64,000 nucleotides of DNA from the NCBI RefSeq assembly GCF_030295745.1, contig NZ_AP027291.1, positions 992,001 through 1,056,000 on the forward strand, given 5' to 3'. A program made the translations under genes and the position numbers. This DNA comes from Mycolicibacterium sp. TUM20985 (GTDB taxonomy: Bacteria; Actinomycetota; Actinomycetes; Mycobacteriales; Mycobacteriaceae). The notes beneath the pieces were generated by a model. It worked only from the letters and a program-made list of their open reading frames with translations, did not search any database and had not been told where the DNA came from. Numbering within the stretch: the stretch's first letter is position 1; the number at the start of each line of letters is the position of its first letter. Below, piece by piece: positions 35,923 to 44,883 of the stretch.

Positions 35923-36228
35923 CTAGTGCCCGAGGCGCCCGCGGCCCAGGCGAAGCAGGATCATTGCGAGGTCCTTGCCCTCGGGGCCGAGCGCGCTGTA
36001 GCGCTCGATGACCTTCATTTCGCGGCTGTGCACCAGGCGGGTGCCGCCAGAGGCCATCCTGGCCTTGCCGATGATCTGGGATACCTCGGCGCGGCGCTGG
36101 ACGGCGGCCAGGATCTCGGCGTCGAGCCGGTCGATCTCCAGGCGCAGGTCGTCGATGTCAGGCGTCTGCTCGGTTTCGATACTCATTGGTGACTCCGCAT
36201 CCTCGTCGTGTGGGTGATCTGGTCTCAT
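35923..36228 (-). CDS. Chorismate mutase, AroQ-delta class (Rv0948c-like)
   Basis: A 101-residue all-helical chorismate mutase: LRLEIDRLDAEILAAVQRRAEVSQIIGKAR with the active-site Arg and Lys, GTRLVHSREMKVIERY, and the characteristic tail MILLRLGRGRLGH. It converts chorismate to prephenate for Phe and Tyr; the mycobacterial enzyme is active in complex with DAHP synthase, which binds through its C-terminal tail. Start ATG 36228 gives a 14-residue lead-in; Met15 is an alternative. Upstream lie a hairpin and a short aromatic-rich frame that may form an attenuator. Confidence 0.95.
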   Translation of the reverse strand: MRPDHPHDEDAESPMSIETEQTPDIDDLRLEIDRLDAEILAAVQRRAEVSQIIGKARMASGGTRLVHSREMKVIERYSALGPEGKDLAMILLRLGRGRLGH

Positions 36229-36253
36229 CCGAATTCAGGCCTCACAACGACAG

Positions 36254-36288
36254 AGAGCCCCGGATCCGGAAGCGGACCGCGGGGCTCT
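36254..36288 (-). promoter_or_regulatory. Hairpin in the chorismate mutase leader
   Basis: AGAGCCCCG (36254-36262) and CGGGGCTCT (36280-36288) give a perfect 9-bp stem with a 17-nt loop, ending 26 bp before the start codon. Bases CGGATCCGG at 36261-36269 can instead pair with CCGGTATCCG at 36321-36330 (nine pairs with one bulged base), which would compete with the hairpin. It could be a terminator/antiterminator switch or part of the divergent uvrD1 promoter region. Confidence 0.45.
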
Positions 36289-36299
36289 GGGGAAAGCAG

Positions 36300-36359
36300 C
36301 TAGACCACGGACACCGGCGGCCGGTATCCGTAACGAAATCGTCCCTGCTGATCGAGCAC
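36300..36359 (-). CDS. Possible aromatic leader peptide before chorismate mutase
   Basis: From GTG 36359 a 19-codon frame reads VLDQQGRFRYGYRPPVSVV and stops at TAG 36300-36302, 12 bp before the leader hairpin. It holds one Phe and two Tyr codons in five positions (TTT CGT TAC GGA TAC), the end products of the chorismate mutase branch. There is no clear ribosome-binding site, and the frame stays open upstream, so the true start is uncertain. Existence as a translated leader is speculative. Confidence 0.25.
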   Translation of the reverse strand: MLDQQGRFRYGYRPPVSVV

Positions 36360-36429
36360 GGATCGAGTGTGCCACCAAGGGCCACGTCGGCGCAAAGTGT
36401 CTCTGGTCAGCGGTAAGTTTAGGTTCGTC

Positions 36430-38766
36430 ATGACTCAAGAAGTACTAGCGACCGCGACGGATCAACTCCACGCCGACCTTCTGGACGGGCTCAACCCCCA
36501 GCAGCGCAAGGCGGTGCTGCACGAGGGCTCCCCGCTGCTGATCGTTGCGGGCGCGGGGTCGGGCAAGACGGCGGTGCTGACGCGCCGCATCGCCTACCTG
36601 CTGGCCGCCCGCGACGTCGGCGTCGGCCAGGTGCTGGCCATTACGTTCACCAACAAGGCCGCCGCGGAGATGCGCGAGCGGGTGGTCAACCTGATCGGGC
36701 CGCGGGCCCGTTCTATGTGGGTGTCGACGTTCCACTCCACGTGCGTGCGGATTCTGCGCAACCAGGCGTCGCTGCTGCCCGGCCTCAACTCGAACTTCTC
36801 CATCTACGACGCCGATGACTCGCGGCGTCTGCTGATGATGATCGCCAAGGACATGGGCCTCGACACCAAGCGGTATTCGCCGCGGCTGCTGGCCAATTCG
36901 ATCTCCAACCTCAAGAACGAGCTCATCGATCCCGACAAGGCGGCATTCGAGGCGGCCGAGGGTGAGGACGACCTGGCTCGCATCGTCGCCGAGGCCTTCG
37001 GTGAGTATCAGCGTCGGCTGCGCGGGGCCAACGCGTTGGACTTCGACGACCTGATCGGCGAGACGGTGGCCGTGCTGCAAGCCTTCCCGCAGATCGCGCA
37101 GTACTACCGGCGACGCTTCCGGCACATCCTGGTCGACGAGTACCAGGACACCAACCATGCGCAGTACATGCTCGTGCGTGAGCTCGTCGGTCACGATCTG
37201 GAGGACGGTGACGTCCCGCCCGGCGAACTGTGCGTGGTCGGTGACGCCGACCAGTCGATCTACGCGTTCCGCGGCGCCACCATTCGCAACATCGAGGACT
37301 TCGAGCGGGACTACCCGAACGCCACGACCATCCTGCTCGAGCAGAACTACCGCTCGACGCAGAACATCCTGTCTGCGGCCAACGCCGTCATCTCCCGCAA
37401 TACGGGCCGACGCGAGAAGCGGCTGTGGACCGATGCCGGCGAAGGTGAGCTGATCGTCGGCTACGTCGCGGACAACGAACACGACGAGGCCCGCTTCATC
37501 GCCGAGGAGATCGACGCCCTCGCCGATCGCGGAGACATCACCTACAACGACGTCGCGGTCTTCTACCGGACCAACAACTCTTCCCGGGCCGTCGAAGACG
37601 TCTTCATCAGGGCAGGTATCCCGTACAAGGTGGTCGGGGGGGTTAGGTTCTACGAGCGCAAGGAGATTCGCGACATCGTCGCGTACCTGCGCGTACTGGA
37701 CAATCCCGGCGACGCGGTGAGCATGCGCCGCATCTTGAACACGCCCCGCCGCGGCATCGGCGACCGAGCCGAAGCGTGCGTCGCGGTGTACGCCGAGAAC
37801 ACCGGCGCCTCCTTCAACGACAGCCTGCAGGCCGCCGCGGAGGGCCGGGTCCCGATGCTGAACACGCGCTCGGAGAAGGCGATCGCCGGCTTCGTGGCGT
37901 TGCTCGACGAGTTGCGCGGCATGCTGGGTGATGAGCTGGGCGAGCTCGTGGAGGCCGTTCTCGAACGCACTGGATATCGCCGCGAGCTCGAATCGTCAAG
38001 TGATCCGCAGGATTTGGCGCGTCTGGACAACCTCAACGAATTAGTGAGCGTCGCACACGAATTCAGCATCGACCTGGCCAACGCCGCGGCCCTTCGCGAC
38101 CAGGACGGCGAATCGGTGGACGAGGACATCCCGGACACCGGTGTGCTAGCGCAGTTCCTGGAGCGCGTGTCACTCGTCGCCGATGCCGACGGAATACCCG
38201 ACAGCGGTTCGGGCGTCGTCACCATGATGACCCTGCACACCGCCAAGGGGTTGGAGTTCCCCATGGTGTTCGTGACGGGGTGGGAGGACGGCATGTTCCC
38301 GCACATGCGCGCCCTGGGCGATCCGCTCGAGTTGTCCGAGGAGCGGCGGCTCGCCTACGTCGGCATCACCCGCGCCCGGCAGCGCCTGTACCTCAGCCGG
38401 GCGAAGGTGCGGTCGTCCTGGGGACAGCCGATGCTCAACCCGGAATCCCGCTTCCTGCGCGAGATTCCGCAGGAGCTGATCGACTGGCGGCGCGTGGAGG
38501 CCCCGCAATCGTCCTTCGGTGTGCCCGTGAGCGGGGCGGGTCGCTTCGCCGGCACGCCTCGGCCTGCGCCGGGGAGGACGGCCGCTGCGCGCAACCGGCC
38601 CGTCATCAGCCTGGAGCCGGGAGATCGCGTCACACACGACAAGTACGGGCTCGGTCGCGTGGAAGAGGTGTCCGGGATGGGTGAAGCAGCGATGTCGCTG
38701 ATCGACTTCGGCAGCGCAGGCCGAGTCAAGCTGATGCACAACCACGCGCCGATCCAGAAGCTGTGA
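36430..38766 (+). CDS. uvrD1: ATP-dependent DNA helicase UvrD1/PcrA
   Basis: A 778-residue superfamily 1A helicase. Walker A GAGSGKT at 41-47, motif Ia ITFTNKAAAEM, motif II VDEYQDTNHAQ, motif III GDADQSIYAFRGA, motif IV LEQNYRST, motif V TLHTAKGLEFP and motif VI RRLAYVGITRAR are all present. The C-terminal 60 residues (GDRVTHDKYGLGRVEEV) form a Tudor/KOW-like tail used for RNA polymerase contacts. Unwinds DNA in nucleotide-excision repair; the mycobacterial protein also works with Ku. ATG 36430 is chosen over an upstream start. Corresponds to Rv0949. Confidence 0.97.
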   Translation: MTQEVLATATDQLHADLLDGLNPQQRKAVLHEGSPLLIVAGAGSGKTAVLTRRIAYLLAARDVGVGQVLAITFTNKAAAEMRERVVNLIGPRARSMWVSTFHSTCVRILRNQASLLPGLNSNFSIYDADDSRRLLMMIAKDMGLDTKRYSPRLLANSISNLKNELIDPDKAAFEAAEGEDDLARIVAEAFGEYQRRLRGANALDFDDLIGETVAVLQAFPQIAQYYRRRFRHILVDEYQDTNHAQYMLVRELVGHDLEDGDVPPGELCVVGDADQSIYAFRGATIRNIEDFERDYPNATTILLEQNYRSTQNILSAANAVISRNTGRREKRLWTDAGEGELIVGYVADNEHDEARFIAEEIDALADRGDITYNDVAVFYRTNNSSRAVEDVFIRAGIPYKVVGGVRFYERKEIRDIVAYLRVLDNPGDAVSMRRILNTPRRGIGDRAEACVAVYAENTGASFNDSLQAAAEGRVPMLNTRSEKAIAGFVALLDELRGMLGDELGELVEAVLERTGYRRELESSSDPQDLARLDNLNELVSVAHEFSIDLANAAALRDQDGESVDEDIPDTGVLAQFLERVSLVADADGIPDSGSGVVTMMTLHTAKGLEFPMVFVTGWEDGMFPHMRALGDPLELSEERRLAYVGITRARQRLYLSRAKVRSSWGQPMLNPESRFLREIPQELIDWRRVEAPQSSFGVPVSGAGRFAGTPRPAPGRTAAARNRPVISLEPGDRVTHDKYGLGRVEEVSGMGEAAMSLIDFGSAGRVKLMHNHAPIQKL

Positions 38767-38779
38767 CTAGGGAATAGAG

Positions 38780-39373
38780 CTAGCGGCACCAGCGCCCGGT
38801 GGCGGGCAGGGCGGCCAGCACGATGCTGGCAATCGGCAGGACCGGAATGGCGTAGACGATCCGTGGCAGGTCGGCCCCGGCGACGAAGAGGCCGGCGAAG
38901 ATCATCAGCGCGACGATGGCGCCGACCACGATCAGCAATCGGCCGATGCGACGGCGCAACAGCAGTGAGATCAGGCCACCGATGGTCGCTGCTGCGGATA
39001 CCGCCGACAGGAAACCGATTGCGATGCAGAACAGTTCGTCAGTCTGCCACCAACCGCTTATCAACGATGTGGCGATCACCGCGGTCGCCCACCCGCTCAG
39101 AATGCTGACGGTCGCCGTCGCCGACGCGATGGCGGGGGAGGGCCGGGCCGGACGCGCGGCACTGACCGGCAGCGGTGCGGCGCGCGGAATGTAACTCGTC
39201 TGCGGGTCGAGGGGGCCCGACGGCGTTGCGGGCGCGGCGGGAAACGGTCCGGTGGGCTGTCGGCGAATGATGCCGGTGTGCTGTTCGGTGGCGTCGGGAG
39301 CTGGGCTGGCGGCGGCCTCTGGCTGCCGCCGGATGATGCCGGTCTGGTCGGAGGGAGGTCCGCCGGAGGTCAC
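38780..39373 (-). CDS. Proline-rich membrane protein with TGIIRRQP repeats
   Basis: A 197-residue protein. The cytoplasmic N-terminal 80 residues are rich in Pro, Ala and Ser and contain the octamer TGIIRRQP twice (about 11-18 and 33-40), plus a related TSYIPRA. Four membrane helices follow. No family recognised. It starts 3 bp after the M23 peptidase stop, so the two are cotranscribed and may act together at the cell envelope. The repeats could be docking or phosphorylation motifs. Confidence 0.75.
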   Translation of the reverse strand: MTSGGPPSDQTGIIRRQPEAAASPAPDATEQHTGIIRRQPTGPFPAAPATPSGPLDPQTSYIPRAAPLPVSAARPARPSPAIASATATVSILSGWATAVIATSLISGWWQTDELFCIAIGFLSAVSAAATIGGLISLLLRRRIGRLLIVVGAIVALMIFAGLFVAGADLPRIVYAIPVLPIASIVLAALPATGRWCR

Positions 39374-39376
39374 GGG

Positions 39377-40426
39377 TCAGCCGACGTAGCTGCCGGGGCT
39401 CAGTCCCTTTGCCGCGAGCCACGGCACCGGATCGACGAAGTCCTTGCCGTTCTTCAATACCGAGAAGTGCAGATGCGGGCCGGTCGACTGGCCGCGGTTG
39501 CCGATCGTGGCGATCTGGTCGCCCGCCATGACCCGCTCGCCGACGCTGACGAGCCAAGTGTTGACGTGGCCGTACAGCGTGACGGTGCCATCGGCGTGCC
39601 GGATCTTGACCCAGGCGCCGTAGCCGGCAGTGGGACCGGCGTCGGTGACCACGCCGTCCGCCGCCGCCACGATGGGCGTACCGATCGAGTTCGCGATGTC
39701 GATGCCTGCGTGCAAAACGCCCCAGCGGTAACCGAATCCGGACGTCCAGACACCGCGGGCGGGCATTTCGTACATCGGCCTGGCGAGGCGAGCCTCGCGC
39801 TCGGCGCGCTCGGCGGCGAAGGCTGCGCCGTTGGCGAGTTCCTGGCTGTGCACCGCCTCGCTGGCGACGGGGGTGACGGTGACGATCTGCATTCCGTCGG
39901 CGGAGCCGGTGATGACGCCGCCGTCGACGAAGGCGTTGGGACCCGCGGCGACCATCTGCTCGACGGGGGCCTTGTCGCTCGTGTTGACCACCGAGTAGGC
40001 GGCCGCTGCGGTGGCGCCGGCGGCCATCGCCGCGGCGACCAGGCGGGCCTTGACGGCGCCGTCGCCAACCTTGCGGTGCAGACCGCGCCGTGCCGACATG
40101 TCGATGACGTCGGTGTTCTGCATGCCATCGCTGACATCCGTGCGGCTGTCGCGGTAGGCGTGGGCGGAACGACGCTCGTCGCCGCTGGAGGCGCGGAACT
40201 GAGACGGGACGGCCAGCCGCAGGGAGACCAGATCGTCGGTGTCGTGCAGGTCGTCGAGCTCGGGGGCGCGGATGACGCGCGATTCGCGATCGAAGGCGGA
40301 GGTGTTGCTGAAGTCGAGGTCTTCGAGATCACCGAACTCGTTGAACGGGATGATGTCGGTGATGGTGGCGTCGTAGGGGGTCGCTGGCGCTACTCGAGTG
40401 CGTCGAGTGGAACCTTGCTCAGCCAA
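39377..40426 (-). CDS. M23-family peptidoglycan metallopeptidase (Rv0950c-like)
   Basis: A 349-residue membrane-anchored protein. The N-terminal 120 residues are acidic and cytoplasmic, one helix follows (AAMAAGATAAAAYSVV), then a periplasmic LytM/M23 domain with zinc ligands in HAGIDIANSIGTP and HLHFSV near 319-324. LytM enzymes cut peptide cross-links or regulate other hydrolases. The start is an unusual TTG with GAAGGAC upstream. Confidence 0.9.
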   Translation of the reverse strand: MAEQGSTRRTRVAPATPYDATITDIIPFNEFGDLEDLDFSNTSAFDRESRVIRAPELDDLHDTDDLVSLRLAVPSQFRASSGDERRSAHAYRDSRTDVSDGMQNTDVIDMSARRGLHRKVGDGAVKARLVAAAMAAGATAAAAYSVVNTSDKAPVEQMVAAGPNAFVDGGVITGSADGMQIVTVTPVASEAVHSQELANGAAFAAERAEREARLARPMYEMPARGVWTSGFGYRWGVLHAGIDIANSIGTPIVAAADGVVTDAGPTAGYGAWVKIRHADGTVTLYGHVNTWLVSVGERVMAGDQIATIGNRGQSTGPHLHFSVLKNGKDFVDPVPWLAAKGLSPGSYVG

Positions 40427-40696
40427 CCCAGATGTCCTTCGCGCCGTGACCGTACCGTGACTTTGACCATGGGCACGTTAACCAAATTCCAATGTTGGTG
40501 GCAACCCGTGCGCTCATTCCGCCGAAGATTGTGACTTGTATCACTCACGACGGTCGGTGAGATGGACCACAGCATCGGTGGGCGGTGTCGGTCACATCGG
40601 CGCGTGTGGATATGGTTCCCCAGAGCCCTTTCGGCCGAAACGTAGATAGTCAACCCAACAGTCAGAGCAGACAGACTAGGGAGCTTCGAAAAGCCC

Positions 40697-41860
40697 ATGG
40701 ATCTCTTCGAATACCAGGCGAAGGAGCTGTTCGCCAAGCACAACGTGCCCACCACCCCGGGCCGGGTGACCGATTCGGCGGAGGACGCCAAGGCGATCGC
40801 CGAGGAAATCGGCAAGCCGGTCATGGTCAAGGCGCAGGTAAAGGTCGGCGGCCGCGGCAAGGCGGGCGGCGTGAAGTACGCGGCCACCCCCGACGACGCC
40901 TTCACCCACGCCCAGAACATCCTGGGCCTCGACATCAAGGGTCACGTCGTCAAGAAGCTCCTCGTCGCCGAGGCCAGCGACATCGCCGAGGAGTACTACA
41001 TCTCCTTCCTGCTCGACCGTTCCAACCGCAGTTACCTGGCGATGTGCTCGGTCGAGGGCGGCGTGGAGATCGAAGAGGTCGCCGCGAACAACCCCGATCG
41101 TCTCGCCAAGGTTCCCGTCAACGCCGTCAAGGGTGTCGACCTCGCCTTCGCACGGGAGATCGCCGAGCAGGGCCACCTGCCCGCCGAGGTGCTCGACGCC
41201 GCCGCCGTGACCATCCAGAAGCTCTGGGAGGTGTTCGTCGGCGAGGACGCCACGCTGGTCGAGGTCAATCCGCTGGTGCGCACGCCAGACGATCAGATCT
41301 TGGCGCTGGACGGCAAGGTCACCCTTGACGCGAACGCCGACTTCCGGCAGGCCGGTCACGCCGAATTCGAGGACACGGACGCCACCGACCCGCTCGAGCT
41401 CAAGGCCAAGGAGAACGACCTCAACTACGTCAAGCTCGACGGCGCGGTGGGCATCATCGGCAACGGTGCGGGGCTGGTGATGTCGACGTTGGACGTCGTT
41501 GCCTACGCCGGCGAGAAGCACGGCGGCGTCAAGCCCGCCAACTTCCTCGACATCGGTGGCGGTGCCTCGGCTGAGGTGATGGCCGCCGGTCTCGACGTCA
41601 TCCTCGGTGACAGCCAGGTAAAGAGTGTCTTCGTCAACGTGTTCGGCGGCATCACCGCCTGCGACGCAGTGGCCAACGGCATCGTCGGCGCGCTGAAGAA
41701 GCTCGGTGACGAGGCCAACAAGCCGTTGGTCGTCCGCCTCGACGGCAACAACGTGGAGGAGGGCCGCCGGATACTGGCCGAGGCCAACCATCCGCTGGTC
41801 ATTCAGGCCGACACCATGGACGCCGGCGCCGACAAGGCCGCCGAACTGGCGAACAAGTAA
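40697..41860 (+). CDS. sucC: Succinyl-CoA synthetase (ADP-forming) beta subunit
   Basis: A 387-residue ATP-grasp subunit starting [15 protein letters not shown], with [16 protein letters not shown] for nucleotide binding and [11 protein letters not shown] near 315 for the C-terminal flavodoxin-like domain. Forms the TCA-cycle enzyme with SucD. The 270 bp before it (40427-40696) hold no gene; GGGAGCTTCG lies near the start codon. Confidence 0.98.
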   Translation: MDLFEYQAKELFAKHNVPTTPGRVTDSAEDAKAIAEEIGKPVMVKAQVKVGGRGKAGGVKYAATPDDAFTHAQNILGLDIKGHVVKKLLVAEASDIAEEYYISFLLDRSNRSYLAMCSVEGGVEIEEVAANNPDRLAKVPVNAVKGVDLAFAREIAEQGHLPAEVLDAAAVTIQKLWEVFVGEDATLVEVNPLVRTPDDQILALDGKVTLDANADFRQAGHAEFEDTDATDPLELKAKENDLNYVKLDGAVGIIGNGAGLVMSTLDVVAYAGEKHGGVKPANFLDIGGGASAEVMAAGLDVILGDSQVKSVFVNVFGGITACDAVANGIVGALKKLGDEANKPLVVRLDGNNVEEGRRILAEANHPLVIQADTMDAGADKAAELANK

Positions 41861-41872
41861 GGGACGCTTGCT

Positions 41873-42775
41873 ATGTCGATCTTTCTGAACAAGGACAACA
41901 AGGTCATCGTCCAGGGCATCACCGGCGGCGAGGGCACCAAGCACACCGCGCTGATGCTGAAGGCGGGTACTCAGGTCGTGGGCGGCGTGAACGCCCGCAA
42001 GGCCGGTACGACCGTCGCCCACAAGGACAAGGACGGGAACGACGTCGAGCTCCCGGTGTTCGGTAGCGTCGCCGAGGCCATGAAGGAGACCGGCGCCGAC
42101 GTGTCGATCGCCTTCGTGCCGCCCGCCTTCTCGAAGGACGCCATCATCGAGGCCATCGACGCCGAGATTCCGCTGTTGGTCGTCATCACCGAGGGAATTC
42201 CGGTGCAGGACAGCGCGTATGCGTGGGCCTATAACGTACAAAAGGGCGAGAAGACCCGGATCATCGGGCCGAACTGTCCCGGCATCATCACCCCCGGCGA
42301 GTCGCTGGTCGGCATCACGCCGAACAACATCACCGGTAAGGGTCCGATCGGGCTGGTGTCGAAATCCGGCACGCTGACCTACCAGATGATGTTCGAGCTT
42401 CGCGATCTCGGCTTCTCGACCGCGATCGGCATCGGCGGTGACCCGGTCATCGGCACCACCCACATCGACGCCATCGAGGCGTTCGAGAAGGATCCCGAGA
42501 CCAAGGTCATCGTGATGATCGGCGAGATCGGTGGCGACGCCGAGGAGAAGGCCGCCGCCTACGTCAAGGCCAACGTGACCAAGCCGGTCGTCGGCTACGT
42601 CGCGGGCTTCACGGCGCCGGAGGGCAAGACGATGGGCCACGCCGGCGCGATCGTGTCCGACGGCGCAGGCACCGCCCAGGGCAAGAAGGAAGCGCTCGAG
42701 GCAGCGGGCGTCAAGGTCGGCAAGACGCCGTCGGAGACGGCTGCGCTGGCCCGGGAGATCCTCGAAAGCCTGTAA
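41873..42775 (+). CDS. sucD: Succinyl-CoA synthetase (ADP-forming) alpha subunit
   Basis: A 300-residue subunit with the CoA-binding Rossmann domain ([17 protein letters not shown]), [13 protein letters not shown], and the active-site phosphohistidine region [19 protein letters not shown] near 244-262. It starts 12 bp after sucC. A strong hairpin follows. Confidence 0.98.
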   Translation: MSIFLNKDNKVIVQGITGGEGTKHTALMLKAGTQVVGGVNARKAGTTVAHKDKDGNDVELPVFGSVAEAMKETGADVSIAFVPPAFSKDAIIEAIDAEIPLLVVITEGIPVQDSAYAWAYNVQKGEKTRIIGPNCPGIITPGESLVGITPNNITGKGPIGLVSKSGTLTYQMMFELRDLGFSTAIGIGGDPVIGTTHIDAIEAFEKDPETKVIVMIGEIGGDAEEKAAAYVKANVTKPVVGYVAGFTAPEGKTMGHAGAIVSDGAGTAQGKKEALEAAGVKVGKTPSETAALAREILESL

Positions 42776-42788
42776 GAACTGCACCGAT

Positions 42789-42836
42789 ACTGCGGTCAGG
42801 ACGCGAATCCATCGAGATTCACGGCCTGGCCGCAGT
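42789..42836 (+). terminator. Terminator hairpin after sucCD
   Basis: ACTGCGGTCAGG (42789-42800) pairs with CCTGGCCGCAGT (42825-42836) over 12 bp with one G-U pair; inside it GAATC/GATTC can pair too. TTTCGTCT follows. It begins 13 bp after the sucD stop. Confidence 0.75.
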
Positions 42837-42980
42837 TTCGTCTGAGATGGTCGGCGGTGGCGCGGCCTCATCGAGTCCACTCCGGTAGGCGACGTCGCGC
42901 CGAGACCCGTCAACCTTTGATGCCGATCGTCAACGAATGATGACGGCTCTGCTGGGGCGGGCATGTCGGGGACGCGAAGT

Positions 42981-42994
42981 TGGAACACGTTCCA
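42981..42994. promoter_or_regulatory. KstR-type operator before the thiolase-like gene
   Basis: TGGAACACGTTCCA is a perfect palindrome fitting TNNAACNNGTTNNA, 22 bp upstream of ATG 43017. The rest of the 241-bp gap after sucD holds only the sucD terminator and no recognisable gene. Confidence 0.8.
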
Positions 42995-43016
42995 GTTTCG
43001 GTTAGCCTGACGAACT

Positions 43017-44552
43017 ATGCAGTTAGACCCCCATACTCCGGTCATCGTCGGCGTCGGACAGTTCACCGAACGCATCGACGACGCCGCCTACCGCGGCATG
43101 TCCGCGGTCGAGCTGGCGACCGAGGCCGTGCGGGCCGCGTTGGCGGACACCGGTGCGGACGTAGCCGCCGTGGCGGCGGCCATCGAGGTATTCGCCGGGC
43201 TGCGCCAGTTCGAGATCTGCACCCCCTTCGCCGACCCGCCACTGGGCTGCTCGGACAACTACGTGCGATCGGTGGCTCACCGCGTCGGCGCCGATCCCAC
43301 CCGCGCGATCCTCGAGCCCATCGGCGGCAACGGCCCGCAAAAACTGATGACGGAGTTCGCCGGGGCCATCGCCGCGGGTGAGCACGACGTGGCGCTGATA
43401 CTTGGCTCCGAGCCGGGGTCCACGGCGAAGTACTTCTCGGACAGGGATCCAAAGCCGGACTTCAGCGAACGCGTGGGCGGGCAACTCGAGGATCGCGGCT
43501 ACGGTTTCGAGCAGTACATGAGTGAGTACACCGCCAAGCACGGATTGACCGGCGCGCCAGTCCAATACGGGCTGCTGGACAACGCGCGACGGGCGCGACT
43601 GGGGCTCGGCGTCGCCGAGTACCGGCGGCGGATGGCCGAGCTGTTCGCCCCGTTCTCGAAGGTTGCCGCCAAGAACCCCTTCTCGTCATCGCCGGTGGAA
43701 CGTTCGGTCGAGGAGATCGAGACCGTCACCGACGAGAACCGGATGATCTGCGACCCATACCCGCGTCTGCTGGTGGCGCGGGACACCGTCAACCAGGGTG
43801 CCGCCGCCCTGCTGATGTCGGTGGCTGCGGCCCGCCGCCTCGGCGTGCCCGAGGAGAAGTGGGTCTACCTCCGCGGCCACGCCGACCAGGTCGAGCAGGA
43901 CCTGCTGGACCGCGTCGACCCGAGTGTCAGTCACTCGGCGAAACAGGCTGTGGCCGAAGCGCTCCGGGTTGCGGGCATCGGCATTGACGACGTGTCGACG
44001 TTCGATCTCTACAGTTGCTTCCCGTTTCCGGTCTTCGCGGTGTGCGACGAGTTCGGGCTCGCCGCCGACGATCCGCGCGGGCTCACCCTCACCGGCGGAC
44101 TGCCATACTTCGGTGGCCCGGGCAACAGCTACTCACTGCACGGTATCGCCGAGACCGTGGCCGAGATGCGGGACAAGCCAGGGGCATTCGGCCTCGTCGG
44201 TGCCAACGGCGGCGTCATGAGCAAGTACTCGGTTGGCGTGTACTCCACCGAGCCCGCCGAGTGGGCGTCCGACCATGGCAAGGCGCTGCAGCGTGACATC
44301 GCCGCGCTGCCGACGGTGCCGGTCACTCGCCACGCCAACGGCACGGGCACCATCGAGACCTACTCCGTGCGCTACGACTGGCCGGTGACGACGGGTGTGA
44401 TCATCGGTCGACTCGACGCCGACGGCAGCCGGTTCATGGCACTCACCGAGGATGACGACCTGGTGGCGCTGATGCGCAACGGTGATCCGCTCGGCGCCCG
44501 CATCGCGGTGACGGCGTCGGACGACGGTGTGAACCTAGCCGCGCCGGCGTGA
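43017..44552 (+). CDS. Thiolase-like protein (TLP1/acetyl-CoA acetyltransferase family)
   Basis: A 511-residue thiolase-fold protein: VIVGVGQFTERID at the N-terminus, DTVNQGAAALLMSVAAARRLG near 260-280, STFDLYSCFPFPVFAV near 330-345 and FGLVGANGGVMSKYSVGVYS near 397-416. The usual nucleophilic Cys is not seen where expected (the stretch reads EPIGGNGPQKLMTEFAGAI) and the C-terminal CxG is replaced by GANGG, so it may not be a normal thiolase. The C-terminal 90 residues are an added beta-domain, as in mycobacterial TLP1. KstR-type control suggests a role with sterol or fatty acyl-CoA esters. Confidence 0.85.
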   Translation: MQLDPHTPVIVGVGQFTERIDDAAYRGMSAVELATEAVRAALADTGADVAAVAAAIEVFAGLRQFEICTPFADPPLGCSDNYVRSVAHRVGADPTRAILEPIGGNGPQKLMTEFAGAIAAGEHDVALILGSEPGSTAKYFSDRDPKPDFSERVGGQLEDRGYGFEQYMSEYTAKHGLTGAPVQYGLLDNARRARLGLGVAEYRRRMAELFAPFSKVAAKNPFSSSPVERSVEEIETVTDENRMICDPYPRLLVARDTVNQGAAALLMSVAAARRLGVPEEKWVYLRGHADQVEQDLLDRVDPSVSHSAKQAVAEALRVAGIGIDDVSTFDLYSCFPFPVFAVCDEFGLAADDPRGLTLTGGLPYFGGPGNSYSLHGIAETVAEMRDKPGAFGLVGANGGVMSKYSVGVYSTEPAEWASDHGKALQRDIAALPTVPVTRHANGTGTIETYSVRYDWPVTTGVIIGRLDADGSRFMALTEDDDLVALMRNGDPLGARIAVTASDDGVNLAAPA

Positions 44553-44669
44553 CCGTCGACCCTTCGCCTCGAAACGGGTGCGGGTTTCCTCGTCCCGCCG
44601 AGTGACGCGGCGGCGCTCGGGCCGTGGTTCGTCGAAGACCCTGGCGACGAGTGAACTGATGCTGGGCAT
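44535..44669 (-). CDS. Small arginine-rich protein, 44 residues
   Basis: From ATG 44669 the frame encodes MPSISSLVARVFDEPRPERR and then an R/E-rich tail ending RSRRRG. GAAGGGAAG lies 3 nt upstream of the ATG, an unusually strong ribosome-binding site for a chance frame. The 3' end overlaps the thiolase-like gene by 18 nt, tail to tail. Net charge is strongly positive. Function unknown; RNA or DNA binding is possible. Confidence 0.55.
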   Translation of the reverse strand: MPSISSLVARVFDEPRPERRRVTRRDEETRTRFEAKGRRSRRRG

Positions 44670-44688
44670 GGCGCTTCCCTTCGAGTGA

Positions 44689-44709
44689 GGGGACTGGGAG
44701 TCAGTCCCC
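44689..44709. other. Hairpin upstream of the small arginine-rich gene
   Basis: GGGGACTG (44689-44696) and CAGTCCCC (44702-44709) form a perfect 8-bp stem with a 5-nt loop. It could terminate rightward transcription from the thiolase-like gene or sit in the 5' leader of the small gene. The remaining bases up to 44811 show no gene. Confidence 0.5.
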
Positions 44710-44811
44710 CGTCCCTCGAACTCTTCTCAACCGGGCCGTTCCGGTCGTGAGTAGCTGGCTACGCGAATTCGTTCCGCCCGGCGAGGGTGCGCGTTCTGGG
44801 GTCTCCCGGCG

Positions 44812-44833
44812 GCGTGTCGCCCAACGGACACGC
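44812..44833. other. Hairpin at the IS110 target site
   Basis: GCGTGTC (44812-44818) and GACACGC (44827-44833) form a 7-bp stem with an 8-nt loop. The right arm is the left half of the IS insertion target, so the element has inserted at the edge of a chromosomal hairpin. Confidence 0.6.
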
Positions 44834-44883
44834 ACTCAGTGTCATTCTCGTGGTCGCCGCTGGTGCGGTGGTTGAGTTCTTCT

